Source: Paraspadella gotoi
Taxonomy: Eukaryota > Chaetognatha
Direction of reading: 5' to 3'
Assembly (NCBI GenBank): GCA_051294375.1
Contig: CM119265.1
Span: 21,576,278 to 21,640,277, forward strand
Length of the DNA stretch: 64,000 bases
Position numbers and translations under genes: made by a program. The notes below the pieces were generated by a model. The model worked only from the letters and a program-made list of their open reading frames with translations, ran no database searches and was not told the origin of the DNA. Positions within the stretch are counted from its first letter, which is position 1. Every line of letters begins with the position of its first letter. This document shows positions 32,716 through 43,296 of this stretch, one piece after another.

Positions 32716-35248
32716 CGCCACTCCACCGCCGCGTCGTCCGTTCGATCCTTCGCTAACTTCACTTCGATCGTCGGACCGGAAAGGATCGCCAACGCCTCCA
32801 GCAGGTTCGTCATGATCAAATCTTTCCTCGTCGGAGCTCATTTGATTCTTGGCCGAAGGATTTACTTATTGAGGGAGAAACTGAAAAAGAAGATAGTTTT
32901 ATCCTTCCGCGATTTTATTTGAGAAATGGTTGAGTCCTTGACTAATACGAGGCCAAAATGAGCATGTGACTCAACGCTTTGGACAGGGTTATTTGTCATT
33001 AACAAAGCATTTTAAAACAACGATAACTACAACAACGGCAGATGTTTCCGTTTCATTTGGATTCTGGCCTTCACCGCGAGCCTCGTCGCATCCTTTGTTT
33101 ACGTGCAGATGTCAATCGTCAAGTATATGAGGTGACAAATATGAAAAACAATAGGATATACGTTATACAACTATATATAAACATTTATAACTGGCAGTTA
33201 ATGAAGAAAAAATGGTGAATTCGTTCCGGTCCCTTCCGATTTTTTCTCATCTCGGAAAAAAATTTTAGTTACCCCGTCTCGACTTCGGTTCGTCTCATGC
33301 AAGCCAAGGATGGCATCGACTTTCCCACCGTCACCATCTGCAATTTGAATCCAATTCGGTTTCAATTCATGCTCCAGGTTTTGAAAATTTTTGTGAATAA
33401 AGTAATAAATTTGCAGATTCTAACGAAATATTATTGACGTCCTGTCGCTTACCAGTTGACTTTGAATGCCTGTAAGCAATACAGTTAGTGTCGAAATCCC
33501 TGTCTCTGGATGTTTTTTTAGTTTCATAATAAATAAATATTAACTGTCGTAAAACCTGAAACTGACCAGGAATTCCCCAAAATGGCGAACGTAATTTCCT
33601 TCATCGAAAACGCGACGAACTCTGAAGGATTCGACGCGAATACGACGGTCGACGAGATGGACTTCGAAAGTCTCGTCCAATCAGCGAATAGAGCCTTCGA
33701 CAACGACGCTGATTGGAGGAAATTTTGTTTTTGTTTTGATTGATTGATTGATTAAACGGAGATTGGATTAATGGATTAATTTGATGAATTTAGACTAAAT
33801 TAGATTTGATTTGATTGATTTAAGATTGATTGATATTGATGTATCGATTGATAGCTTAATTGGTTCGCTGATCATTCGTTAATGATGAATGTTTATTAGA
33901 CGTCCGTTCCGAGACAATGGGCCGGGACCTCCGTGGAGGCCACAGCCGCCTCGAGGATCGCCTGACGCGTCGACGCCGTTGCCACCGACGACGACTTCCG
34001 GCGTACGAAAATCTCGTGGAACCGATAGAATTTCTTATCGGCCGAAGGTGAGAGAAGAAATGTTATTGCGTCGTAAAGTAAGTCATGTATGCATGTCATC
34101 ATAACGCTGGCCTTTTTCGATGATGATAATAAAAAGTAAAAAAAATTTAATTGTTAGCAAATTTTTTAAAAAAAATTATTTAAATATTAAAATAAAAAAA
34201 ATTTCAGCTCAAAGTGAAAAAGTTTACGAATACTAGGAACGCACACTTTTTGACGTTTTATCATACGATAGAGACTGTACAAAGTGTAAATGTTGAAAAA
34301 AAATAGTTTATTACCGCTCCGCTCACTCTCACAGGGTCGCGAATTCCTCGGTCGTCTCTCTATCAAAGCTGAAGTGAGGAATCGATTCTACGACGCGCTC
34401 GCCTCTCTTCCTACTTCTGTCCTCCTTGAAGGATCTACGCAGTTCAAGGACTTCGTCATCGACTGTCAGTTTCAAGGTTGAATTCGATTATCCATTAGTT
34501 CATCGAATCGTTTATCCATTCACTAACCATAGCCAGTCCATTGTCAGGGGCAAAATGGCTTGTGAAGTTGTTTCTTGAATGAATAGAAAACAATTTTATA
34601 TTGATCGTACCAATTTCATAACAGTCAGCGCCTTGTATTTTGATGCTAGTATTGACTATGGAGTATGACATAGTATTTCCGGTTTTATTATGTACTTAAT
34701 GCCTCTCTAAAGTCAATGGCATGACTGCCTGTTTATTGAATGAATGGATAATTTCATAGATATTTAGCCTCATGACATTGGTGATATTGATGATGACTGC
34801 GTAAGATTTTCTTGCAAGTAAGTTTTTTTTTTTCCTCCACTATTATCAAATTGGTGTGTACTACCAAAAAATAAAAAATCACTTCGCACAAAAAAAAGAA
34901 TGTATGGTTTTTGTTATGAAATTTTATCTCCAATTAGGAATCGACTGCACCGAGGAAAAATTCTGGAAAAAGATTCGCGATCCTCACTTTGGAATTTGTT
35001 TCTCCTTTCAAAACGTTAGCAACGCGAGCGTGCCTTACGTTGTCAAGAGGACGGGTGATTTTCAAGGAGATTTCGGATTTTCGTGCATCATCGCCCCATA
35101 AAAATCTACATTCTTACAGGTCAGCCTTACGGTCTATCCGTCGTTCTACTTCTCGGCCAGAAAAACTACATTCCATTCGTGACTGAATCTGCTGGAGCGA
35201 GGATAGGGCTTCATCCGCCGGGCTACATACCCTACCCGATGCATCAGG
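32716..35248 (+). CDS. DEG/ENaC sodium channel, 5' half of the gene
   Basis: Exons 32716-32804, 33042-33131, 33268-33377, 33570 to about 33720, 34335-34476, 34938-35054 and 35120-35248. Family features in order: the cytoplasmic SFANFTSIVGPERIANASS segment (cf. F...T..HG..R), TM1 (FIWILAFTASLVASFVYVQM), the post-TM1 motif FPTVTICNLNPIRF, the palm/finger segments FKDFVIDCQFQG, FGICFSFQN and the strand GLSVVLLLGQKNYIPFVTESAGARIGLHPPG split as GLSVVLLLGQ and FVTESAGARIGLHPPG. These channels are amiloride-sensitive or acid/ligand-gated Na+ channels of the plasma membrane, assembled as trimers. The exon near 33900-34047 is doubtful: no frame links both neighbours. The first exon with ATG was not found. 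The gene stops at 35248 in phase 1; its continuation is at 50408, which accepts exactly that phase. Confidence 0.85.
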
Positions 35249-35438
35249 GTGAGTTGCTGTATCTTAGCGTGATTTCCTACTTGTTTGTAATGGCGAAACA
35301 AAATAAAAACTGTACTACGTATATCGAAGCGGCCGTACGAAGTCAGGTCTGAAGAATTTGAAAAAAAAAAATCTTCTTCGGTATAAATAAATCTATGAGT
35401 TAGAAGATGAATACAATTGGGTCGCTCTCCCATTATCC

Positions 35439-35510
35439 GGGCCTGTGGCGCAACGGTAGCGCGTCTGACTCCAGATCAGAAGGTTGCGTGTTCGAATCAC
35501 GTCGGGCTCA
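35439..35510 (+). tRNA. tRNA-Trp-CCA: tRNA-Trp (CCA)
   Basis: Full cloverleaf: acceptor GGGCCTG paired with CGGGCTC (two wobble pairs), anticodon arm CTGACTCCAGATCAG with CCA, T arm CGTGTTCGAATCACG, discriminator A. Closely resembles animal tRNA-Trp. A T run follows (Pol III stop). It lies in the presumed large intron of the DEG/ENaC gene. Confidence 0.9.
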
Positions 35511-35637
35511 TCGTTCTTTTTTTTTTCGTTTTCGTTATTTAATTTTTTTACAAAATAGGTTGTAACCCCCAATTGTAAACAATAATGTTCCAAAAATATC
35601 GCTAAACCGTAGCCTATCGTATAATGAGTGCAAAAGA

Positions 35638-35709
35638 GGTTACTGCCCGTTTCAACGGGGACCTTTTGGCGTGTTAGGCAGATTGTGATAACCACTACAC
35701 CACAGACCC
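35638..35709 (-). tRNA. tRNA-Val (AAC), damaged copy in left arm
   Basis: Minus-strand GTGGTGTAGTGGTTATCACA identifies the same gene as the intact copy at 38732, but the anticodon arm and T arm carry small indels. Likely sequencing error, not a second gene. Confidence 0.6.
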
Positions 35710-35950
35710 TTTCTTGAAGGTTATATTGGATTTCAGTTATTAATAAATTTATTCATATTTCACGAGCAGGAATGTAATTTAAATTCTAAATTTTAATGAT
35801 TATGTACATATATTATATTAATTATATTTAAAAACATCGTTTTATTTTCTTTTTTAACGTCACATTTAAAGAGAACCAAATCAATTAAAACGTAAATTCA
35901 ATAGTTTTCCAATGGGAGGCAGGTTGGCAAGCCGCGAGGGGAGGCGGACG

Positions 35951-36033
35951 GGCCGGTTAAGCCTCAGCTGCGTTAGAAGCGTGTTGGCTCTAATAAACGC
36001 ACAAGGTCGCGGGTTCGATCCCCACACTGGCCA
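35951..36033 (+). tRNA. tRNA-Ile (AAT), damaged copy in left arm
   Basis: GGCCGGTTA...TAGAAGCGTGTTG...TAATAA...GGTCGCGGGTTCGATCCCCA...TGGCC fits tRNA-Ile(AAT) with about six single-base insertions (82 nt instead of about 74). The right-arm copy (38424-38499) carries different insertions. Confidence 0.6.
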
Positions 36034-36284
36034 TCACTTTTTTCCAAAGCGGAATATCTTTTAAAAAAACCTGTTCAAAAGTCAATGATAGCATATTTAT
36101 TGTTATTGTATGCACGACAATTTTATATTGCGTTGAATAATTTTCATAGCAATAAATTGGCTTAAAAACATTTGATTTGTAAGTTTTATACCTAACAATC
36201 ATTTATATCATTTTTATATTACTAGATATGCTAGAATGTAAAGCTTGAACCTCGTTGATTTCTACCCCCATGTCAGGGTCGGCG

Positions 36285-36364
36285 AGGGATTAGCTCCAAA
36301 TGCGTTAGAGCGCTCGCTTTAGCATGCTGAGAAGTACCGCGGATCGATACCCCCGGATCCTCCC
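36285..36364 (+). tRNA. tRNA-Ala (AGC), damaged copy in left arm
   Basis: The order GATTAGCTC, GAGCGCTCGC, AGCATGC, GGATCGATAC and GGATCCTCC is that of tRNA-Ala(AGC), with several single-base insertions that distort the arms. A mirrored copy is at 38110-38187. Confidence 0.6.
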
Positions 36365-36653
36365 ATATTTTTGTAAGGTTTTGAAAAAGGGGTGTTTTTC
36401 TAATTTTTACAAATGTATAAATGTACAAATGTATAAATGTATAAAACAGGAACGACTGAACAAATTTTAAAAGCAAAAATAGATTTGGAATCAGCATGAT
36501 GTCTGCTTTTAATCCCATTATATTTTTCAAATATTAGTTTTTAAGACTATAATATATTTTTATAATTTTTAGAAAATATTTTTGGTATTAAAAATAAATT
36601 AAAAAAATATAATTGGTATAATTTTGTATAAACGGGAATTAATTACCTTGAAT

Positions 36654-36825
36654 GGCAACAGACGGGTTGCCTGTGATGGCCCATTGGGATTGGGCATCTC
36701 ACTATTGACTTTGGGGCTTCTGACCCTCAGTGACGTATCCAGTCCCTGGCGCGGTTACCCTAGGACGGTCTCGCTTTACCAACGCAGAGGGAACTCGTTA
36801 GGACACATTATGTAGCCCCGTTTTT
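36654..36825 (+). ncRNA. unidentified structured RNA candidate with Pol III-type terminator (left-arm copy)
   Basis: In the tRNA cluster, this conserved block begins with hairpin GGCAAC-AGACGG-GTTGCC, then a GATG...CCATTGGGATTGGGCATC hairpin, then a segment bounded by GGGGCT and AGCCCC that pair at long range, and ends GCCCCGTTTTT. The T run after a closing stem is typical of Pol III transcripts. I see no clear tRNA boxes, Sm site or match to 5S, U6, 7SL, RNase P/MRP or Y RNA. The block is present in both arms of palindrome 1, although that may be one locus read twice. Confidence 0.35.
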
Positions 36826-37133
36826 GAGTATTTACGAGCAAAAAATGAATTAACTTGCTTCATTATTACCCACGCTAGGGCAAATAAAAATATTTTGGGT
36901 GCTGAGCGTTATTTTTTTTAATTTTTAAAAATCCGTCCAATTGGGAACAAAACTAACGTTACTACATCCATTACTCATAGATGAGCTGATTCCACCTCCA
37001 GTTTTTCGAGTAAAGGTAAAGGTAGCTGTATAAGAATGGTTAAGTTTTGTTTATTTTAATATATAAAAACAATTTTTTTAATAATTTTCAAAAGAGAGCC
37101 CGGTAAATTAGTTATTTTCGTATCAATATCGAG

Positions 37134-37207
37134 TCCTCGTAGTAATAGTGGTGAGTATCCTCGGCGTGTTCACGCGAGAGACCGGGTGTTCGATTCCCGC
37201 CGGGGAG
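37134..37207 (+). tRNA. tRNA-Asp-GTC: tRNA-Asp (GTC), slightly damaged
   Basis: TCCTCGT...TATAGTGGTGAGTATC-like D arm, then an anticodon arm with GTTCACGCG (GTC plus one inserted T), GAGACCGGG...TTCGATTCCC and CGGGGAG, as in eukaryotic tRNA-Asp(GTC). The D-arm start differs by single bases from the clean half-copy at 37336-37362. Confidence 0.7.
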
Positions 37208-37310
37208 TAAGCGAATATTTCTTTTTAACTTTTAAAATATTAATATCGAAAATGTATATACCAGAATATTATCTATTCTTGATGATAATAACATAATTGT
37301 TATTTGCTCA

Positions 37311-37335
37311 NNNNNNNNNNNNNNNNNNNNNNNNN
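37311..37335. other. assembly gap, 25 N, at the centre of palindrome 1
   Basis: Exactly 25 N. The right arm of the palindrome starts at the next base, inside a tRNA-Asp gene. Confidence 0.95.
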
Positions 37336-37362
37336 GGATACTCACCACTATACTACCGAGGA
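37336..37362 (-). tRNA. tRNA-Asp 5' fragment cut by the gap
   Basis: The minus strand reads TCCTCGGTAGTATAGTGGTG followed by AGTATCC, the acceptor and D arm of tRNA-Asp without error, then runs into the N gap. Confidence 0.7.
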
Positions 37363-37658
37363 CTCGATATTGATACGAAAATAACTAATTTACGGCTCTT
37401 TTGAAAATTTCTAAAAAAATTGTTTTTATATTAAAATAAAACAAAACTTAACCATTCTTATACAGCTACCTTTACCTTTACTCGAAAAACTGGAGGTGGA
37501 ATCAGCTCATCTATGAGTAATGGATGTAGTAACGTTAGTTTTGTTCCCCATTGGACGGATTTTTAAAAATAACGCTCAAGCACCCTAAAATATTTTTATT
37601 TGCCCGAGCGCGGGTAATAATGAAGCAAGTTAATTCATTTTTGCTACGATAAATACTC

Positions 37659-37817
37659 AAAAACGGGGCTACATAATGTGTCCTACACGAGTCCCTCTGC
37701 GTTGGTAAAGCGAGACCGTCTTGGTAACCGGGATACGTCACTGAGGGTCAGAAGCCCCCAAAGTCAATAGTGAGATGCCCAATCCCAATGAGCATCACAG
37801 GCAACCCGTCTGTTGCC
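37659..37817 (-). ncRNA. unidentified structured RNA candidate (right-arm copy)
   Basis: Mirror of the block at 36654-36825, with the same GGCAAC/GTTGCC hairpin, the GGGATTGGGCATC arm and the terminal AGCCCCG followed by TTTTT on the minus strand. Both arms contain independent small indels, so a consensus would be needed before folding. Confidence 0.35.
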
Positions 37818-38109
37818 ATTCAAGGTAATTAATTCCCGTTTATACAAAATTATACCAAATTATATTTTTTTAATTTATTTTTTAATACCAAAAATATTTT
37901 CTAAAAAATTATAAAAATATATTATAAGACTTAAAACTAATATTTGAAAAATATAATGGGATTAAAAGCAGACATTCATGCTGATTCCCAAATCTATTTT
38001 TGCTTTTAAAAATTTGTCAGTCGTTCCTGTTTTATACATTTATACATTTGTACATTTATGACATTTGTAAAAATTAGAAAACACCCTGTTTTCAAACCTT
38101 ACAAAACAC

Positions 38110-38187
38110 TGGGAGGATCCGGGTATCGATCCGCGTACTTCTCAGCATGCTAAGCGAGCGCTCTAACGCCATTTGAGCTAATCCCCC
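38110..38187 (-). tRNA. tRNA-Ala (AGC), damaged copy in right arm
   Basis: GGGGGATTAGCTC...GAGCGCTCGCTTAGCATGC...GGATCGATACCCGGATCCTCC on the minus strand is tRNA-Ala(AGC) with a few inserted bases in the D loop and anticodon stem. Confidence 0.65.
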
Positions 38188-38423
38188 TCGCCGACCCTGA
38201 CATGGGGGTAGAAATCAACGATGTTTCCAGCTTTGATATAAAAATGTATTGCATTTTAGGTATAAAAACTTACAAATCAAATGTTTTTAAGCCAATTTAT
38301 TGCATGAAAATTATTCAACCAATATAAAATTGTCCGTGCATACAATAAACAATAAATATGCTACTTTGCCTTTGACTTTGAACAGGTTTTTTATAAAAGA
38401 TATTCCCTTTGGAAAAAAGTGAT

Positions 38424-38499
38424 GCCAGTGTGGGGATCGAACCCGCGACCTTGTTCGTTAATTAGGCAACACGCTTCTAACCAGCTGAGCTAACCGGCC
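38424..38499 (-). tRNA. tRNA-Ile-AAT: tRNA-Ile (AAT), damaged copy in right arm
   Basis: GGCCGGTTAGCTCAGCTGGT opens a tRNA-Ile-type gene; the anticodon arm has extra bases around CTAAT and the T arm GCGGGTTCGATCCCC is intact. Comparing this copy with 35951-36033 removes most of the insertions, giving a normal tRNA-Ile(AAT). Confidence 0.65.
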
Positions 38500-38731
38500 G
38501 TCCTGCCTCCCCTCCGGCTTGCCTACCTGCCTCCCATTGGAAAACTATTGAATTTACCGTTTTAATTGATTTGTTCTCTTTAAATGTGACGTTAAAAAAA
38601 GAAATAAAACGATGTTTTTATAATAATAATTAATATGTACATAATCATTAAAATTTAGAATTTAATTACCATTCCTCTCGGTGAAATATGAATAAATTTA
38701 TTAATAGCTGAATCAATTACACCTTCAGAAA

Positions 38732-38804
38732 GGTGCTGTGGTGTAGTGGTTATCACATCTGCCTAACACGCAGAAGGTCCCCGGTTCGAAACCGGGCAGT
38801 ACCT
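38732..38804 (+). tRNA. tRNA-Val-AAC: tRNA-Val (AAC)
   Basis: Cloverleaf intact: acceptor GGTGCTG with CAGTACC, D arm GTGTAGTGGTTATCAC, anticodon loop CCTAACA (AAC), T arm CCCGGTTCGAAACCGGG. A CTTTTG follows. Confidence 0.85.
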
Positions 38805-38964
38805 CTTTTGCACTTCTTATACGAGAGGCTACGGTTTAGGAATTTTTGGAACATTATTGTTTACAATTGGGGGTTACGATGATAATTTTTTTTTCTGAAC
38901 ATTTGAAAATAAAGTGTTTAAAACCAAATGAGAGAAAATAATACAAAAACCAAATGAAAAATTA

Positions 38965-39046
38965 CGCAGTTGACAGGATTCGAACCTGTGCACGGAGACC
39001 GTAACTGATTTCTAGTCAGTCGCCTTAACCACTCGGCCACAACTGC
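38965..39046 (-). tRNA. tRNA-Ser-AGA: tRNA-Ser (AGA)
   Basis: 82 nt on the minus strand: acceptor GCAGTTG with CAACTGC, box A TGGCCGAGTGG, anticodon arm CTGACTAGAAATCAG (AGA), long variable arm ACGGTCTCCGTG, T arm CACAGGTTCGAATCCTGTC, discriminator G. The long variable arm is diagnostic of Ser. Confidence 0.95.
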
Positions 39047-39179
39047 AGATGACAAATATCTTCAAACAAAAAAGTGAATTGCCAATTTGGGTATTTATTT
39101 AGGACCAGAGAAGAAAAGAAAGGAGTTTGCCACGATTGTGAATCTCAATGTGTTTTTTACATACAGTAGCATTGACTGC

Positions 39180-39252
39180 GGCGCCATGGCTTAGTTGGTT
39201 AAAGCGCCTGTCTAGTAAACAGGAGATCCCGAGTTCGAATCTCGGTGGTGCC
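39180..39252 (+). tRNA. tRNA-Thr-AGT: tRNA-Thr (AGT)
   Basis: 73 nt: acceptor GGCGCCA with TGGTGCC, D arm GGCTTAGTTGGTTAAAGC, anticodon arm CTGTCTAGTAAACAG (AGT), T arm CCGAGTTCGAATCTCGG. A TTTTCC run follows as a Pol III stop. Confidence 0.95.
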
Positions 39253-40051
39253 TTTTCCTTTTTTAATACAGCTCCTATTTGGTAAAATTATCGAATATAT
39301 ATTGTATTGTTTTGTTTTGTTTTTTGTTAGACTTGGTTCTTTGCCTTTGGGCTCTGGCACTCTCTGAGGTGGTTGGAGGCCGTTGGAATTCTCTTCCATC
39401 TTCGCCGTTTCGTCTCACGTTTTTTTTTTTATTTTGAAAAGTTTGAAAAGTTTCTTTTTCTGAGAAGGTTGCGTTTTATATTGTTTTATATTATATTTTA
39501 TATTGAGTCGGGCAATCACCATTTTGTGGCGACTCTCAAATGATTATTTTTTTGCAAAAATAAGAAGATGTTTTCGCGATCAAATATTTACATCTACTGG
39601 TTCAAAAACCATGGCAAACAGAAAAAGTGAAAATCATAACAAAGTAAAATATAACAATAATAAAAATAACAGAATTAGCGTTGGTAACGCTCAACAGTAA
39701 ATAAATGGTTACGTGGGTGAGGAACTTTCCTCCACTAAATGGTTGAGTGGTGAGTGGTAAGGTCACCGTCGTCGACTTTGTCGTCGTCTTTGTCGTCGTC
39801 TTCGTCATTTGAGTTACTACATCATATATAATAGTTTCTACTACAGAGCGTAAAAAGTGGAGAATTTCGACCTTTTTTTCCATTTTTGATGCTGAAGACA
39901 TTAAATTTTTTAATAACATATTTTATATTTTTGATCCAACTTTTATGAAAAATCAGAATCTTTAATAAATTTTTTTAAAAAATATTATATATTATGATAC
40001 TTTCTTTTTTTGTTTATATATTTAGTACTATAGTGAGAAGGTTTTAAATAT
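39253..40051. other. AT-rich sequence between tRNA-Thr and palindrome 2
   Basis: No gene seen. It includes a GTCGTC repeat near 39772-39805. Under the artefact interpretation this is intronic sequence of the DEG/ENaC gene or a misjoined fragment. Confidence 0.4.
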
Positions 40052-41974
40052 AACGTTCAGCCCGCGAGTAGCGACTTCCGGCGGAGGAAAATCCAACGAC
40101 GACATCGTCTACGAGCTGGCAGACTCCATTTTAGCCAAGTTGTTGGGTTAGTCGTCTAATTCAGGGATTTTATCGCGAGATATTATTCGATCCTTTTCTC
40201 CACTCTCACACTGAAAAATAATATTCCTCTCGCAGATAATCTGGATATAGATCAGCGCCAGCGACACATTCGCTCTCGACCAAAGGGGAGGCTCAACTCT
40301 CTCACGACAGTTGTTGACCCAAGAAGTAGAACGATATAACAACTCTTGACCCTGGATTAAGGTGGGGTCGCTTTTTTTTTCTTTGTCGCGGCTGCGGATT
40401 CCTTTACTGAAAATTTTGTTTTCTCGTTACCAGCGTCATATGAGAAATCTGCAGAAAAGCTATCCAAAGGATTCATTGTAATGTCGAGAAGTTTGAAGCT
40501 ATTTACAACGCATTCCTTAATGGACAGGTAAAAAATAAAGACCAAGATAATGTCTAGAAACTAACCCATCCCTCCGTCCCCATCAAGGTGCCCGGTCAGT
40601 GGGAAAGGCGGCGTACCCTCGCTTAAGCCTTTGGGTCCTTGGATCAGTGACCTGTGATTCGTTGCGAGTTCACCCGCGACTGGAATCCTTCACGGTCCGC
40701 CGAGGTCCTTCTGGATCAGCGGGTTCTTCTTCCGCAAGGTATCGTCGGTCAATCCATATTACCGTGTCAAATAATAGTATCATGGTTCAGTCGACATACC
40801 TGCCGGTCCTACCCTCCTGACCCAACCCCAACTCAGGCTTTTTGACGGCGTGCTCCAGAACCACGCCCGCAATACGACCTCCCCATCGACGACTCAACTT
40901 TCACTTTTGCCGTCGTCGACGTCTTCCGCGACCAGGCCGAAGTCATAGCAGACAAGCCACTCAAGTTTGGCGAAATTCTTCGCAAGACAAAGTGGTGGGT
41001 TGGATAGCTGCTTAATTGGTTTATTTTTCTTTGTCTTTTCTTTTTTACGCTTTGCTCCTCTATCCTCTCTTCTATTTTCTTCTCTGGTTGACCTTTATTT
41101 CTTTTATTTTCAGCTGCCAAAAAAGGAAGACGTGCACTAATTCATGGTATTTTCATGGACGCCATGAGCTGGGACTTGCAAGCCGGCAAATCACAGATGC
41201 TAGATCCGGTGAGATGAACTTCGGCTGCCGTCGTCCATATGCTGCCCGAGCGAAACTGCGTGCCGTATCCAAGGACTACACGGCGCCTCTCTACAAAGAG
41301 GGATCGAGAGCCGGAACGCTTTCGACCACGGGTACGAGACGATCTAGATTTGTGCAACTGTTCTTTTGTTATGCCCTCGAATAAATTCATCCGAGGACCG
41401 AATGCTCCATCTTCCTTTGATTTGAACTTTAAACAGACGAGATAGAATCTGTGACGCCACGAGATTTGCCGTTCTTAACTCAGCGCATCTGTTCCAAGAG
41501 TCCAGGTCGTTTTTATTTTTTCTTTCATTGAAATACCTCACCTCATGAATTGTCAATCTGCGGACGCAATGAGAAAACTCTCTTTCGTGTCTGAGATCGA
41601 CCTTTGTCCTTTCAAAAGAAATGAGATTTGGAGGTCGAAACAGAGTCGCCTTCGAGTCACTCGAACCTTTTTGTTCTCACTCTTTTCGCTTGCTCTTCTA
41701 ATCTAATTCTATTCTCTTCTAATCTAATAAAATGGGAGACAATCTGACTCACGCTCTCTTTGTCTACTTCTATTTCTCTCGCTCCCTCTCTTTCCCTCCC
41801 CTCTTCCCCCCCCCCCCCCGTCTCATTTGTCAATGCAACTACTTTGATTAGTAATTACTACTTCTTTCACAGGTCATTCGACGACTTCGTGGCGGCATCA
41901 CGGATACCCTGTCACCGCGTCCCGATTACTGGATCGCTATGGGAGCAGCCTTACTCTGTCAACTCACGGATTAA
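40052..41974 (+). pseudogene. frameshifted mirror copy of dynein heavy chain C-terminal exons
   Basis: The first exon remnant still reads [20 protein letters not shown], then the frame is lost within the next exon by single-base indels; later pieces such as [16 protein letters not shown] are recognisable in changing frames. The intact equivalent is on the minus strand at 59807-57860. It is probably an assembly duplicate rather than a true pseudogene. Confidence 0.75.
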
Positions 41975-43296
41975 TTCTCACATCCGGTCGAGATCAGAAC
42001 CCGTTTTTTTAACAGAACCCAACGTCTAAGTTAATGTAAGGTTCTTAATCAGAGTCGAGACGTGTCTGCTCAAACGCCGATTATTTTTTCTTGTCTCCCC
42101 GATATGTTTTTAAGTTATTTGAAGTGAGATAAGAATGAGTAGTGTTAGACTTAGAATTAGAATTCGAGAATCAGTGTCTTGAATACATTTGATTCCTTTT
42201 TTAAGTGTTGTCCTGACGAATCTGAGATGAAAGCATTTCCGTGTAATATGTGGCACCTACGATTTATATCCTCCCCTCTTAAATATGACAATTCTTACGT
42301 TCGTCGAATTGTTGTTGACTTTTACCGCGAATTTCTGGAGAGCGAAGGGAGTAAGATAGCGCGGTCCCGAAACGAGTGTCTCTAATCCCCGGTTTTTAGT
42401 TTATTATCTCTCGCCCGTTGTGTCTTTGCCGGATGTCCGATAGTTTACTCACTCACCGAATACAGCGTTGTTTTTGCCATTTCACTACCGATGTAGTCGC
42501 CGTCGCTTCGGCCGTTTAAATCTATAAACAATTTCATGTCAAAAATTCGCCGCCTGGATTTTTTATACTAACCGTTTAACTGTGATGATGCTAATCGAAG
42601 ACTGTATAGTCGATATATATCTTGACTTTTATATACATTCTAGTCAGAACTAATCTGAAAATCACGGATGTTTCATCCTTAAACTAACCATTTTTTTTTA
42701 CAAGAATAAAAGTTTTGATCACAAATCAAGTGTTATTTCTATTTGTTAAAAAATTAGTTATTTATGAAGATAGCTTATGGACATTTGTTTGTGACTTAAA
42801 AAAGAAGAGAAATCTAAACACTTCGTCTATCTTTAATCATGTTTATTCTTTATTCTCGCCTCTGTTCTGGCTGAGAGTTATGCAGATGACTACTGAAACA
42901 TGCTACTCCTTTCCTTCAAACTTTGGAAGCAGTTTTTAATTAATATAGAAAAGGTTAGTGCCTGCTAAGAGGGCAGGTTTATTTTTTAGACAAGAAAACT
43001 AAATAGAATCAGCTTATTTACAGCGGTTCCACATAAATCAAAAAAGTTTTTTTTTTTCTTTGTCATCTCAAACTGAAAATCGAATTATATATTCTTTCCG
43101 CCGATGATCCTTTCAAAACATTCATTCTGTTTACTTTCCTATAACCAAATAATTCTAGTCTTCGAAACAACTTTTGCCTCCACTCTCGATTCCATTTCGG
43201 ATTTTACAAAACTCCAATTCCCGCATTTCCAACTTTTTAGAATCCTTGATATTTTTTTTTTTCTCGGAATTAAATCGCGCGTTTCTAATTTCGTCG

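Larger units (their letters stand above)
35556..37160 (+). repeat. left arm of palindrome 1
   Basis: Matches the reverse complement of 37336-38885 along its length, with many one- or two-base insertions and deletions. It carries damaged copies of tRNA-Val, tRNA-Ile, tRNA-Ala, the structured RNA candidate and the first part of tRNA-Asp. The pairing starts at the CCCCCAATTGTAAACAATAA block and ends inside tRNA-Asp. The indel pattern suggests unpolished long-read sequence. Confidence 0.85.
37336..38885 (-). repeat. right arm of palindrome 1
   Basis: Reverse complement of 35556-37160 with scattered indels. It begins with the first 27 bases of tRNA-Asp and ends after tRNA-Val. tRNA-Ala and tRNA-Ile here are also distorted, whereas tRNA-Val near the outer edge is intact, so sequence quality appears to improve away from the gap. 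Confidence 0.85.

Noticed and set aside
33900-34047. Possible DEG/ENaC exon with AG and GTGAGA borders
   Set aside because: No frame connects to both neighbouring exons; left out of the gene model and only mentioned as doubtful.
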